A DNA stretch of 64,000 nucleotides from Pseudolysinimonas_A sp041984585 (GTDB lineage: Bacteria; Actinomycetota; Actinomycetes; Actinomycetales; Microbacteriaceae): the NCBI GenBank assembly GCA_041984585.1, contig JBHIXX010000008.1, positions 1-64,000 of the forward strand. The letters run 5' to 3'. Below the pieces are notes generated by a model. That model was not told where the DNA came from. It ran no database searches and saw only the letters and a program-made list of their open reading frames with translations. Each line of letters begins with the position of its first letter. The stretch's first letter is position 1. The translations under genes were made by a program, and so were the position numbers. Shown here piece after piece: positions 49,746-58,500 of this stretch.

Positions 49746-51794
49746 TCAGTGCGCGCGGAACAGCAGCATCGACGTCGGCCCGACGGCCAGCTCCTGCCCC
49801 GGCACGTACTCGGGCTCCATCTCGCTGATGTCGTCGTGCGACGAGTCCCACAGCAGCGTGTAGCCGGCGACGCCCTCGTGCTCGGGAAGCGTGACGGTCA
49901 CGTCGGTCTCCAGGCCGTGCACGACGAGCAGGATGCGGTTGAACTCTTCGGTGACCGGCGTCGAGGCGGCGAGGTACTGCAGGGTGCGCTCGGCGGGGGA
50001 GTCCCAGTCCTCGAGCGACATCGACAGGCCCTGCTTGTTGTACCAGTCCATCTGCGAGGAGCCCGGGGTGGTCTCGCCGAAGCGGCCGTAGGCGACCGGA
50101 CGCAGCGCCGGATTCTCGCGCCGCAGCTCGAGCAGCCGCCGGGTGACCGCGAAGAGCTCGGTCTGCCACTCCTCGCGCACCCACGGCACCCAGGTGAGGT
50201 CGCTGTCGTGGCAGTAGGCGTTGTTGTTGCCGCGCTGGGTGCGGCCGAACTCGTCGCCCGCCGTGATCATCGGGATGCCGGCCGAGAGCAGCAGGGTGGC
50301 GAGCAGGTTGCGCACGGCGCGGCGCCGCGTGTCGAGCACCGCCTCGTCGTCGGTGGGGCCCTCGGCGCCGTGGTTGAACGACTTGTTGTCGTTGGAGCCG
50401 TCGCGGTTGTCTTCGCCGTTGCCGAGGTTGTGCTTCTCGTCGTAGGAGACCAGGTCCCACGCGGTGAACCCGTCGTGGGCGGTGATGAAGTTGACGCTCG
50501 CGAGCGGTCCGCGCTCCAGCTCGAACACGTGGTTCGAGCCGGCGAGGCGGCGAGCGAGCGAGCCGATGCCCTCCGACGGGATGCCGCCGGCGGCCCGCGC
50601 GGCGGCGACGTCGCGCAGCCAGAAGTTGCGCATCCGGTCGCGGTAGCCGTCGTTCCACTCCGACCAGCCGTCGGGGAAGTTGCCGACCTGCCATCCGCCC
50701 ATGCCGACGTCCCACGGCTCGGCGATCAGTTTCGTGTCGGCGAGCGCCGGGTCGTCGCGGATGGCGAGCAGCAGTGGGTGGTCGGGGTCGAAGTGCACGT
50801 CGGCGTCGCGGCCGAGCGTCGCGGCGAGGTCGAACCGGAATCCGTCGACCTGCACGTCGTTGGCCCAGTAGCGCAGCGAGTCGAGGATGAGGCGCTGGAC
50901 CGCCGGGGTGGCGGCGTTGACCGTGTTGCCCACCCCGGTGGTGTCGATGTAGCCGCCCTCGCCGTCCTGGCGGTAGTAGTTCGCGTTGTCGATGCCTCGG
51001 AAGCTGGAGGTCGGGCCGAGCGGACCCTCCTCGGCGGTGTGGTTGTAGACGACGTCGAGGATCACCTCGAGGCCCGCCTGGTGCAGCAGTCGCACCATCC
51101 CCTTGAACTCGCGCAGCACGCCGCCCGGTCCGTCGGCCTGCGCCGCCGCCGTCGCGTAGCCCTGGTGCGGGGCGAAGAAGCCGAGCGTGTTGTAGCCCCA
51201 GTAGTTGACGAGGCCCATGCGGCGCAGCCGTTCCTCGCTGACGCTCTGGTGGATGGGGAGAAGCTCGACGGACGTCACGCCGAGGTCGAGCAGGTATTCG
51301 ATCGTCGACTCGTGGGCGAGACCGGCGTAGGTGCCGCGCAGCTCGTCGGGCAGGTGCGGGTTCAGGCGGGTGAGGCCCTTGGCGTGCGCCTCGTAGATGA
51401 CCGTGTGGTCGAGCGGGATGCGGGGCTTGGCCACGCCGCCCCAGTCGAACCCCTCGTCGACGATCGCGGAGCGCCATCCGCCGCCCGCCGTCGGCAGCAG
51501 CCCGCGCGCGTAGGGGTCGAGCAGGTTGAGCGTCGGGTCGAACGCGTGGGTCGGCCCCTTCGGTCCGCGGGCCCGCACCGCGTACACGGCGCCGATCCGC
51601 AGCTCGGGGGTCTTCACCGTCCACACGTCGCCGCGACCCTTGGTGAACGGCAGCGTCGCGGTCGGCACGGCCGGGTCGGATCGGTCGAACAGCACCAGGT
51701 CGAGACCGGTCGCGCTCGCGCTCCAGACGCGCAGTTCGCCGACGTCGCCGACGATGCGCACACCGAGGTTCCGGAGCGGATCCGCGGGTGGCAT
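49746..51794 (-). CDS. glgX: Glycogen debranching enzyme
   Basis: 682 residues. GH13 isoamylase-type enzyme hydrolysing alpha-1,6 branches of limit dextrins. CBM48-like start (GELRVWSASATGLDLVLFDRS), YEAHAKGLTRLNP, NYWGYNTLGFFAPH, nucleophile region GFRFDLAATLGRD, acid LIAEPWDVG, and FITAHDGFTAWDLVSYDEKHN typical of GlgX. The start MPPADPL is selected because TAACCT lies seven bases upstream; the frame is open much further 5' but that overlaps the divergent desulfurase gene. Completes a GlgE/GlgB/GlgX glucan set in this region. Confidence 0.94.
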   Translation of the reverse strand: MPPADPLRNLGVRIVGDVGELRVWSASATGLDLVLFDRSDPAVPTATLPFTKGRGDVWTVKTPELRIGAVYAVRARGPKGPTHAFDPTLNLLDPYARGLLPTAGGGWRSAIVDEGFDWGGVAKPRIPLDHTVIYEAHAKGLTRLNPHLPDELRGTYAGLAHESTIEYLLDLGVTSVELLPIHQSVSEERLRRMGLVNYWGYNTLGFFAPHQGYATAAAQADGPGGVLREFKGMVRLLHQAGLEVILDVVYNHTAEEGPLGPTSSFRGIDNANYYRQDGEGGYIDTTGVGNTVNAATPAVQRLILDSLRYWANDVQVDGFRFDLAATLGRDADVHFDPDHPLLLAIRDDPALADTKLIAEPWDVGMGGWQVGNFPDGWSEWNDGYRDRMRNFWLRDVAAARAAGGIPSEGIGSLARRLAGSNHVFELERGPLASVNFITAHDGFTAWDLVSYDEKHNLGNGEDNRDGSNDNKSFNHGAEGPTDDEAVLDTRRRAVRNLLATLLLSAGIPMITAGDEFGRTQRGNNNAYCHDSDLTWVPWVREEWQTELFAVTRRLLELRRENPALRPVAYGRFGETTPGSSQMDWYNKQGLSMSLEDWDSPAERTLQYLAASTPVTEEFNRILLVVHGLETDVTVTLPEHEGVAGYTLLWDSSHDDISEMEPEYVPGQELAVGPTSMLLFRAH

Positions 51795-51800
51795 GCGATC

Positions 51801-51807
51801 TAGGTTA
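51801..51807. promoter_or_regulatory. Overlapping divergent -10-like elements (glgX / cysteine desulfurase)
   Basis: Plus strand TAGGTT (51801-51806) lies 6 nt before ATG 51813; minus strand TAACCT (51802-51807) lies 7 nt before ATG 51794. The two hexamers share five base pairs, so only one promoter can be melted at a time. Confidence 0.5.
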
Positions 51808-51812
51808 GGGGC

Positions 51813-53054
51813 ATGGCGGTGTACCTCGATCACGCCGCGACGACCCCCATTCGCCCGGAGGTTCTCGCCGCCTACACGGATGCCCTCGGCATGGTCGGCA
51901 ACCCGTCGTCGATCCACGGAGCGGGGCAGGCGGCGCGCGATCTGCTGGAGTCCGGACGCGAGCGGATCGCCGCCGCATTCGGGGCGGATGCGGTGGAGGT
52001 CGTGCTCACCGGCGGCGGCACGGAGGCGGTGAATCTCGGCGTCAAGGGGCTCTACTGGGCGCGCCAGGGGGATTCCGGTGCGCCGGTCTCGGGCAGCCCC
52101 CCCGGCGGGCATGAGGCGCCGCTGCGACCCCGCATCCTCACCACGCGGGCCGAGCACCACGCCACCCTCGACGCGGTCGAGTGGCTCGTCGCCCACGAGG
52201 GCGCGATCGTCGACTGGATCCCCGTCGACGGGGAGGGCGTCATCCGGCTCGATGCGCTGGAAGAGGCGCTCGCCTCGCCGGACGACGTGGCGCTCGTCAC
52301 CTCGCTGTGGGCCAACAACGAGGTGGGCTCGGTGCAGCCCGTCGCCGAGATCGCGGCGCTCGCCGCGCGCGCGGGCGTGCCGCTGCACCTCGACGCGATC
52401 GCCGCCGCCGGGTCGGTGCCGATCGACTTCCACGCGTCGGGCGCCGCCGCGCTCAGCCTCTCGGCGCACAAGCTCGGCGCCCCGGTCGGCATCGGCACGC
52501 TCCTGGTGGCGCGTTCCGCGACCGTCGAGCCCCTGCTGCACGGCGGATCGCAGCAGCGCGCCCGCTCGGGAACGATGGATGCCGCCGGCGCGGTCGCGTT
52601 CGGGGAGGCCGCCTCGCTCGCGGCGTCGGAGCTGCCGGAACACACGGCGCGACTCGCGCCGCTGCGGGACCGCCTGCTCACCGGCGTCGCCGCGATCCCG
52701 GGCGCCACCGCGCGCGGGGCACGGGACGGTGACGTCCCGGGGGAGCGACGCCTCCCCGGCAACGTGCACGCGACCTTCGCGGGCTGCGAGGGCGACGCGC
52801 TGCTGCTGCTGCTCGACCGGGACGGCATCCGCGTCTCCACCGGCTCCGCCTGTCAGGCGGGCGTGCCCGAGCCATCCCACGTGCTGCGGGCGATGGGCGT
52901 GCCCGACGACGAGGCCCGCGGCGCGATCCGCTTCACCCTCGGCTGGGACTCCACCGACGTCGACGTCGACGCCGTGCTCGCCGCCCTCCCCGCCGCCGTC
53001 GAGACCGCCCGAGGCGCCGGCCTCGCGGCGCGCACCCCCACGCTCGGCCGCTGA
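51813..53054 (+). CDS. Cysteine desulfurase (IscS/NifS-like)
   Basis: 413 residues. PLP enzyme that takes sulfur from cysteine onto an active-site Cys. Motifs: VYLDHAATTPIRPEVL, FTGGG-type loop VVLTGGGTEAVNLGV, TRAEHHATLDAVEWL (His stacking on PLP), PLP Lys220 in LSAHKLGAPVG and active Cys347 in STGSACQAG. Normally the DAxQ motif follows the PLP-binding Asp; here it reads DAIA, with Ala197 where Gln is expected. A Gly/Pro-rich insert sits near residue 90. mnmA is 0.5 kb downstream, suggesting sulfur supply for tRNA 2-thiouridine. ATG is leaderless by its TAGGTT. Confidence 0.92.
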   Translation: MAVYLDHAATTPIRPEVLAAYTDALGMVGNPSSIHGAGQAARDLLESGRERIAAAFGADAVEVVLTGGGTEAVNLGVKGLYWARQGDSGAPVSGSPPGGHEAPLRPRILTTRAEHHATLDAVEWLVAHEGAIVDWIPVDGEGVIRLDALEEALASPDDVALVTSLWANNEVGSVQPVAEIAALAARAGVPLHLDAIAAAGSVPIDFHASGAAALSLSAHKLGAPVGIGTLLVARSATVEPLLHGGSQQRARSGTMDAAGAVAFGEAASLAASELPEHTARLAPLRDRLLTGVAAIPGATARGARDGDVPGERRLPGNVHATFAGCEGDALLLLLDRDGIRVSTGSACQAGVPEPSHVLRAMGVPDDEARGAIRFTLGWDSTDVDVDAVLAALPAAVETARGAGLAARTPTLGR

Positions 53055-53058
53055 GCTC

Positions 53059-53436
53059 CTACTCCTCGAGGTCGAACTGCACGATCCGCTCGCCGGCGTG
53101 GATGCACACCATCCGCAGCACGTCGGGGCCCGGGTTGACGAAGCCGTGGTGCCGCTCCGGCGGCACGGTGAACACGGTGCCCTCGCCGGCATCCATCTCC
53201 TCGATCGCGGTGTCTTCGGCGTCGCCGAGCGCGTCGCCCAGCCGGAAGCGCACGACGCCGTCGACCACGATCCAGGTCTCCGAGTAGGGATGCCAGTGCA
53301 GCCCCGGCCCCTGGCCCGGGTCGTTGTCGACGAAGAAGAACGACGCCTGCGCGCCGTGGTCGGCGCCGTCGAAGCGCGCGGTGCGGGTCTTCTGCCCCGG
53401 GCGGATGAGGTCGGCGAGGCGCAGCAGCTCGGTCAT
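53059..53436 (-). CDS. Cupin-domain protein
   Basis: 125 residues, single cupin barrel. Metal ligand motif LHWHPYSETWIVVDGVVRF (His, His, Glu) and a second-motif His in PPERHHGFVNPG. Small cupins like this act as isomerases, dioxygenases or ligand sensors; nothing selects a reaction. It lies antiparallel between desulfurase and mnmA, with its stop 4 nt from the desulfurase stop, so it is not part of their transcription unit. ATG chosen by the polar start MTELLRLADL. Confidence 0.85.
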   Translation of the reverse strand: MTELLRLADLIRPGQKTRTARFDGADHGAQASFFFVDNDPGQGPGLHWHPYSETWIVVDGVVRFRLGDALGDAEDTAIEEMDAGEGTVFTVPPERHHGFVNPGPDVLRMVCIHAGERIVQFDLEE

Positions 53437-53546
53437 GCGCTCATCGTGCCGCTCCCGCCCCGGCAGCGGCACCCCACGGAGCTGGGTACCCGGTCGCGCG
53501 CCCGTGCCGGATCCCGGACGTCCGGCCCGCGCCCGGCATCCCGAAC

Positions 53547-53552
53547 TACCCT
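53547..53552 (+). promoter_or_regulatory. -10-like TACCCT for mnmA
   Basis: TACCCT ends 7 nt before ATG 53560. Confidence 0.45.
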
Positions 53553-53559
53553 GGACGCC

Positions 53560-54726
53560 ATGCGCGTACTGGCGGCGATGAGCGGCGGGGTGGACTCCGC
53601 CGTCGCCGCCGCGCGCGCCGTCGAGGCCGGGCACGACGTCACCGGCGTGCACCTCGCGCTCTCCCGCCAGCGCGGCGAGCTGCGCACGGGGAGCCGCGGA
53701 TGCTGCACCGTCGAGGACGCGATGGACGCCCGCCGCGCCGCGAACGCGCTCGGCATCCCGTTCTACGTGTGGGACTTCTCGGAGCGCTTCGCCGAGGACG
53801 TGATGCAGGACTTCGTCGACGAGTACGCGGCGGGGCGCACGCCCAACCCGTGCCTGCGCTGCAACGAGCGCATCAAGTTCGCCGCCGTGCTCGAGAAGGG
53901 GCTCGCCCTCGGCTTCGACGCGGTCGCGACGGGGCACTACGCCGACATCCGCCTCGACGCCGACGGGAACCGCGAGCTGCACCGCGCGGCGGACTCGGCG
54001 AAGGACCAGTCCTACGTGCTCGGCGTGCTCACCAGCGAGCAGTTGGCCCACGCGATGTTCCCGCTCGGCGCGACCCTGTCGAAGGCGGAGGTGCGCGCCG
54101 AGGCCGCCGCCCGCGGACTCACCGTCGCGCAGAAGCCCGACAGCCACGACATCTGTTTCATCCCCGACGGCGACACCCGCGGCTTCCTCGCCCGCACCCT
54201 GCCCGGCGGCGCCGAGCCGGGGGCGATCGTCGACCGCGCGGGCGACCGGATCGGCACCCACCCCGGCGCGGCGGCGTTCACCGTCGGCCAGCGCAAGGGC
54301 CTCGACATCGGCTACCCCGCCCCGGACGGCAAGCCGCGCTATGTGCTCGAGGTGCGCCCGAAGAGCAACGAGGTGGTCGTCGGGCCGCGCGAGGCGCTCG
54401 CGGTGTCGGAGATCGCCGGAACACGGATGTCGTGGGCCGGCCCGATCCCGGCGGGGCTGACGGATGGCGACGCCGCTTCCTCGCACGACGCCGACGCGTC
54501 CGGCGGGCTCGCCTGCGAGGTGCAGGTGCGCGCCCACGCCGACCCCGTCCCCGCGCGCGCCCGCCTCGTCCCGACGCCCGCCGGCGAGACCGAGCTGGTG
54601 ATCGAGCCCGACGCGCCACTGCTGGGCGTCGCCCCCGGGCAGTCCGCGGTGCTCTACCTGGGCACCCGCGTGCTCGGCCAGTGCACGGTCGACCGCACCG
54701 TCTCGGCCGTTCCGGCATCCGTCTGA
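53560..54726 (+). CDS. mnmA: tRNA-specific 2-thiouridylase
   Basis: 388 residues. Puts sulfur on C2 of U34 in tRNA-Glu, -Gln and -Lys. PP-loop SGGVDSAVAAA at residues 8-18, catalytic cysteines Cys98 (NPCLRCNERIKF) and Cys199 (SHDICFIPDGD), TVGQRKGLDIG and the C-terminal beta domain. A short insert (about 305-320, DGDAASSHDADASGG) lies in the last domain. Its substrates tRNA-Gln and tRNA-Glu are elsewhere in the window, though those two have C34 and so are not modified themselves. Upstream cysteine desulfurase is the likely sulfur donor. Confidence 0.95.
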   Translation: MRVLAAMSGGVDSAVAAARAVEAGHDVTGVHLALSRQRGELRTGSRGCCTVEDAMDARRAANALGIPFYVWDFSERFAEDVMQDFVDEYAAGRTPNPCLRCNERIKFAAVLEKGLALGFDAVATGHYADIRLDADGNRELHRAADSAKDQSYVLGVLTSEQLAHAMFPLGATLSKAEVRAEAAARGLTVAQKPDSHDICFIPDGDTRGFLARTLPGGAEPGAIVDRAGDRIGTHPGAAAFTVGQRKGLDIGYPAPDGKPRYVLEVRPKSNEVVVGPREALAVSEIAGTRMSWAGPIPAGLTDGDAASSHDADASGGLACEVQVRAHADPVPARARLVPTPAGETELVIEPDAPLLGVAPGQSAVLYLGTRVLGQCTVDRTVSAVPASV

Positions 54727-54800
54727 TCTCCGGACGCCCGGCCCGCCCGGGATCGGCTGCGCGTCGCCTCCGCGGTCGGCGACCTCCCGGCTGCCGGTGC

Positions 54801-54806
54801 TAGCCT
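54801..54806 (+). promoter_or_regulatory. -10-like TAGCCT for the leu leader-leuCD transcript
   Basis: TAGCCT ends 6 nt before the GTG of the leader peptide, so the leader peptide would itself be translated leaderless from the transcript 5' end. Confidence 0.5.
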
Positions 54807-54812
54807 GATCCG

Positions 54813-54860
54813 GTGCTTCCGGCCCGCCTCCTTCTCCTTCGTCGCCGCGACGAGGCCTGA
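54813..54860 (+). CDS. Leucine-rich leader peptide upstream of leuCD
   Basis: 15 codons reading VLPARLLLLRRRDEA and stop (GTG 54813, TGA 54858-54860). Four consecutive Leu codons are CTC CTT CTC CTT, plus a CTT at codon 2; CTT is rare in this GC-rich genome, which should sharpen sensitivity to charged tRNA-Leu. It lies 71 nt upstream of leuC. Confidence 0.72.
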   Translation: MLPARLLLLRRRDEA

Positions 54861-54883
54861 TTCCCCGGCCTCCCTCGTCGCGG
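54845..54883 (+). promoter_or_regulatory. Candidate leucine attenuator hairpin
   Basis: CCGCGACGAG (54845-54854), at the end of the leader peptide, pairs perfectly with CTCGTCGCGG (54874-54883). A ribosome stalled on the Leu codons (54828-54839) would cover the 5' arm. There is no T-run after it, so the precise mechanism (Rho-independent, Rho-dependent or SD masking) is open. Confidence 0.55.
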
Positions 54884-54931
54884 AGTGAGTCGCGGGCCGA
54901 CACAGACCGCACGAAGGACATCTGAAGCGAT

Positions 54932-56422
54932 ATGAGCACCGAGCACGACCCTCAGCCCCTGAGCGGGCGCACCCTCGCCGAGAAGGTCTGGGCCGACCAC
55001 CTCGTCAAGAAGGGCGAGAACGGCGAGCCCGACCTCATCTACATCGACCTGCACCTGCTGCACGAGGTGACGAGCCCGCAGGCCTTCGACGGCCTCCGAG
55101 TGGCCGGGCGCCCCGTGCGCCGTCCCGACCTGACGATCGCGACCGAGGACCACAACACCCCCACGCTCGCGATCGACAAGCCGATCGCCGACCCGACGAG
55201 CCGCGCCCAGATCGAGGCGCTGCGCGCCAACTGCGCCGAGTTCGGCATCCGGCTGCACTCGCTCGGTGACGTCGAGCAGGGCATCGTGCACGTCGTCGGC
55301 CCGCAGCTCGGTCTCACCGTTCCGGGTGCGACGGTCGTCTGCGGCGACTCGCACACCTCCACCCACGGCGCGTTCGGCGCGATGGCGTTCGGCATCGGCA
55401 CGTCCGAGGTCGAGCACGTCATGGCGACCCAGACGCTGCCGCTGAAGCCGTTCAAGACGATGGCGATCACCGTCGAGGGTGAGCTGCGCCCCGGGGTCAC
55501 GGCGAAGGACATCATCCTCGCCGTCATCGCCAAGATCGGCACCAACGGCGGCCAGGGCTACGTGCTCGAGTACCGGGGCAGCGCCATCCGCTCGCTGTCG
55601 ATGGACGGCCGGATGACGATCTGCAACATGTCGATCGAGGCCGGCGCCCGGGCGGGCATGGTCGCGCCCGACCAGACGACCTACGACTACCTGAAGGGCC
55701 GCCCGCACGCACCGCAGGGCGCCGACTGGGATGCCGCGGTCGAGTACTGGGACTCGCTCGCGACCGACGACGACGCGGTGTTCGACGCCGAGGTGTTCCT
55801 CGACGCGAACGAGCTGGAGCCCTTCGTCACCTGGGGCACCAACCCCGGTCAGGGCGTCTCGCTCTCCGACGCGGTGCCCGACCCGGCGACGATGACCGAC
55901 CCCCAGCAGAAGGCGTCGGCCGAGCGCGCGCTCGAGTACATGGACATCCAGGCGGGCACCCCGCTGAAGGACATCCGGGTGGATGCCGTCTTCATGGGCT
56001 CGTGCACCAACAGCCGGCTCGACGACCTGCGCGAGTTCGCGTCGATCATCAAGGGCAAGAAGAAGGCCGACGGCGTGCGCGTCATGGTCGTGCCGGGCTC
56101 GGCCCGCGTGCGGCTCGAGGCCGAGGCCGAGGGGATCGACAAGATCATCGAGGAGTTCGGCGCCGAGTGGCGGTTCGCCGGCTGCTCGATGTGCCTCGGG
56201 ATGAACCCCGACCAGCTCGCCCCCGGCGAGCGCTGCGCGAGCACCTCGAACCGCAACTTCGAGGGCCGCCAGGGCAAGGGCGGCCGCACCCACCTGGTGT
56301 CGCCGCTCGTCGCGGCGGCGACCGCGATCCGCGGCACGCTGTCGAGCGTGTGGGACCTGGAGCAGGATGCCGCCAACGGGGTCGACCACTCGGCCCAGGC
56401 GACCGAGAGCGCGGAGGTCTGA
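54932..56422 (+). CDS. leuC: 3-isopropylmalate dehydratase large subunit
   Basis: 496 residues. With LeuD it isomerises 2- to 3-isopropylmalate. The three [4Fe-4S] cysteines are present: Cys358 in GSCTNSRLDDL, and Cys418/Cys421 in GCSMCLGMNPD. Other motifs: DHNTPT, HVVGPQLGLTVPGATVVCGDSHTSTHGAFG, RNFEGRQGKGGRTHLVSP. GAAGGA lies 11-16 bases before the ATG. leuD starts 2 nt after the stop. Regulated, by inference, through the leucine-rich leader. Confidence 0.96.
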   Translation: MSTEHDPQPLSGRTLAEKVWADHLVKKGENGEPDLIYIDLHLLHEVTSPQAFDGLRVAGRPVRRPDLTIATEDHNTPTLAIDKPIADPTSRAQIEALRANCAEFGIRLHSLGDVEQGIVHVVGPQLGLTVPGATVVCGDSHTSTHGAFGAMAFGIGTSEVEHVMATQTLPLKPFKTMAITVEGELRPGVTAKDIILAVIAKIGTNGGQGYVLEYRGSAIRSLSMDGRMTICNMSIEAGARAGMVAPDQTTYDYLKGRPHAPQGADWDAAVEYWDSLATDDDAVFDAEVFLDANELEPFVTWGTNPGQGVSLSDAVPDPATMTDPQQKASAERALEYMDIQAGTPLKDIRVDAVFMGSCTNSRLDDLREFASIIKGKKKADGVRVMVVPGSARVRLEAEAEGIDKIIEEFGAEWRFAGCSMCLGMNPDQLAPGERCASTSNRNFEGRQGKGGRTHLVSPLVAAATAIRGTLSSVWDLEQDAANGVDHSAQATESAEV

Positions 56423-56424
56423 CG

Positions 56425-57021
56425 ATGGACAAGGTCACCACCTTCGAAGGCACCGCCATCCCGCTGCCGCGCAGCGCGGTCGACACCGACCAGATCATCC
56501 CCGCGGTGTACCTCAAGCGCATCACCAAGACCGGCTACGACGACGCGCTGTTCGCGTCGTGGCGCGGGGACGACGACTTCGTGCTCAACCAGCCGTGGGC
56601 GCAGGGCGCCACCGTGCTGTTCGCCGGTCCCGACTTCGGCACCGGGTCGAGCCGCGAGCACGCCGTCTGGGCGCTGCGCGACTACGGCTTCAAGGCCGTC
56701 TTCGCGCCGCGGTTCGGCGACATCTTCCGTGGCAACTCGGGCAAGCAGGGACTGCTCACCGGGGTGATCGCCGAGGACGAGATCGCGAAGTTCTGGGCCG
56801 CCATCCAGGCGAACCCGGGCGTCGACGCGCGCGTCGACCTCGAGGCCCGCACGGTGAGCGTCGGAGACCTCACAGCCGTCTTCGAGATCGACGACTACAC
56901 TCGCTGGCGCCTGCTCGAAGGCCTCGACGACATCGCCCTCACCCTGCGGGACGAGGAGCGGATCACCGAGTTCGAGGGCGGACGCGCGGCCTGGCGGCCC
57001 ACGACGCTGCCGGTGCGATAA
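56425..57021 (+). CDS. leuD: 3-isopropylmalate dehydratase small subunit
   Basis: 198 residues, normal length. Swivelling domain partner of LeuC. Seen: SAVDTDQIIPAVYLKRI, FAGPDFGTGSSREHAVWAL and FGDIFRGNSGKQGLL. ATG 56425 is 2 nt after leuC, with GCGGAGG nine bases upstream. murA follows 68 nt later, apparently cotranscribed, with its own GGAGG. Confidence 0.96.
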   Translation: MDKVTTFEGTAIPLPRSAVDTDQIIPAVYLKRITKTGYDDALFASWRGDDDFVLNQPWAQGATVLFAGPDFGTGSSREHAVWALRDYGFKAVFAPRFGDIFRGNSGKQGLLTGVIAEDEIAKFWAAIQANPGVDARVDLEARTVSVGDLTAVFEIDDYTRWRLLEGLDDIALTLRDEERITEFEGGRAAWRPTTLPVR

Positions 57022-57089
57022 CACCCGTCGACACCTCGACGGCGACAGATGCGACGGCCCCCACGCGGCGGCCAGACCCGGAGGACGAG

Positions 57090-58496
57090 ATGGCGCGAGC
57101 GGCGCTCGAAGACCGTGAGGGCGACCTCGACGGACTCGCCAGGGATGCCGCCAAGGCGGCCGAGCGGGTCGGTCTGAAGGCCGACACCATCGTCATCCGC
57201 GGCGGCAAGCCGCTGCACGGCACCGTGTCGGTGCGCGGGGCGAAGAACCTCGCCACCAAGGCGATGGTCGCGGCGCTGCTGGGGGAGACTCCGAGCAAGC
57301 TCTCCGACGTGCCCGACATCTCGGATGTCGCCATCGTGCGCCGCATGCTCGGCGCCTACGGCGTGGAGGTGACGAGCCCCGAGCACGGCGTGCTCGAGCT
57401 CGACCCGACCAACGTGGAGCGCGCGCACTTCGCGCAGATCGACGCGCTCGCCGGGTCGAGTCGCATTCCGATCCTGTTCTGCGGACCGCTGCTGCACCGC
57501 CTCGGCGAGGCGCTCATCCCCGACCTCGGCGGATGCCGCATCGGCGACCGGCCGATCGACTTCCACCTGGATGCGCTGCGCGCGTTCGGCGCCGTCGTCG
57601 ACAAGTCGTACGAGGGCATCCGGATCACCGCCCCCGACGGGCTCACCGGCACGAACATCGAGCTGCCGTTCCCGAGCGTGGGCGCGACCGAGCAGGTGCT
57701 GCTCTCCGCGGTGCGCGCCAAGGGCGTCACCGAGCTGAAGAACGCGGCCATCGAGCCCGAGATCATGGACCTGATCGCGGTGCTGCAGAAGATGGGCGCC
57801 ATCATCTGGACCGAGGCCGACCGCACCATCTTCATCGAGGGCGTCGACCACCTCACCGGCTACCAGCACCGCGCCATGTTCGACCGCAACGAGGCCGCGT
57901 CGTGGGCCGCCGCCGCGCTCGTCACGAAGGGCGACATCTTCGTGCAGGGCGCGCGCCAGCAGGAGCTGCTCACCTTCCTCAACGTCTACCGCAAGGTGGG
58001 CGGCGCGTTCGAGGTGCTGGAAGACGGCATCCGGTTCTGGCACCCCGGCGGCGCGCTCAAGCCGGTGCAGGTGGAGACCGATGTGCACCCCGGCTTCATG
58101 ACCGACTGGCAGCAGCCGCTCATCGTCGCGCTCACCCAGGCCGAAGGCGAGTCGATCGTGCACGAGACCGTGTACGAGAACCGGTTCGGCTTCACCGATG
58201 CGCTCGTCGAGATGGGTGCCGACATCGTCGTGCACCACGAGGGCATCGCGGCCGTGACCCGGCGGGTTCCGCGCCGCAAGCTCGAGCAGGCCGCCGTCGT
58301 CACCGGCCCCACGCCGCTGCGCGGCGCCGACGTGCGCGTGCCCGACCTGCGCGGCGGGTTCTCGTACCTCATCGCGGCGCTCTCCGCCGAGGGCACCTCG
58401 CGGGTGAGCAACATCGGCATCATCAGCCGCGGCTACGAGGACTTCACCCGCAAGCTCGCCGACCTCGGCGCCGACTTCGACCTCGTCGAGTCCTGA
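57090..58496 (+). CDS. murA: UDP-N-acetylglucosamine 1-carboxyvinyltransferase
   Basis: 468 residues. First committed step of peptidoglycan precursor synthesis (enolpyruvyl transfer from PEP). A 30-residue charged N-terminal extension precedes the fold (VIRGGKPLHGTVSVRGAKN with the conserved Lys). The catalytic loop keeps Cys149 (LGGCRIGDRPIDFH), so fosfomycin sensitivity would be expected. FPSVGATEQVLLSAV and EGESIVHETVYENRF follow. ATG with GGAGG five bases upstream (57080-57084). A short ORF separates it from plsC. Confidence 0.96.
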   Translation: MARAALEDREGDLDGLARDAAKAAERVGLKADTIVIRGGKPLHGTVSVRGAKNLATKAMVAALLGETPSKLSDVPDISDVAIVRRMLGAYGVEVTSPEHGVLELDPTNVERAHFAQIDALAGSSRIPILFCGPLLHRLGEALIPDLGGCRIGDRPIDFHLDALRAFGAVVDKSYEGIRITAPDGLTGTNIELPFPSVGATEQVLLSAVRAKGVTELKNAAIEPEIMDLIAVLQKMGAIIWTEADRTIFIEGVDHLTGYQHRAMFDRNEAASWAAAALVTKGDIFVQGARQQELLTFLNVYRKVGGAFEVLEDGIRFWHPGGALKPVQVETDVHPGFMTDWQQPLIVALTQAEGESIVHETVYENRFGFTDALVEMGADIVVHHEGIAAVTRRVPRRKLEQAAVVTGPTPLRGADVRVPDLRGGFSYLIAALSAEGTSRVSNIGIISRGYEDFTRKLADLGADFDLVES

Positions 58497-58500
58497 GGAT

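Noticed and set aside
44000..51800. A complete trehalose-to-glucan (TreS-Pep2-GlgE-GlgB) operon
   Set aside because: Only GlgE, GlgB and GlgX are present; neither TreS nor the maltokinase is encoded in the window.
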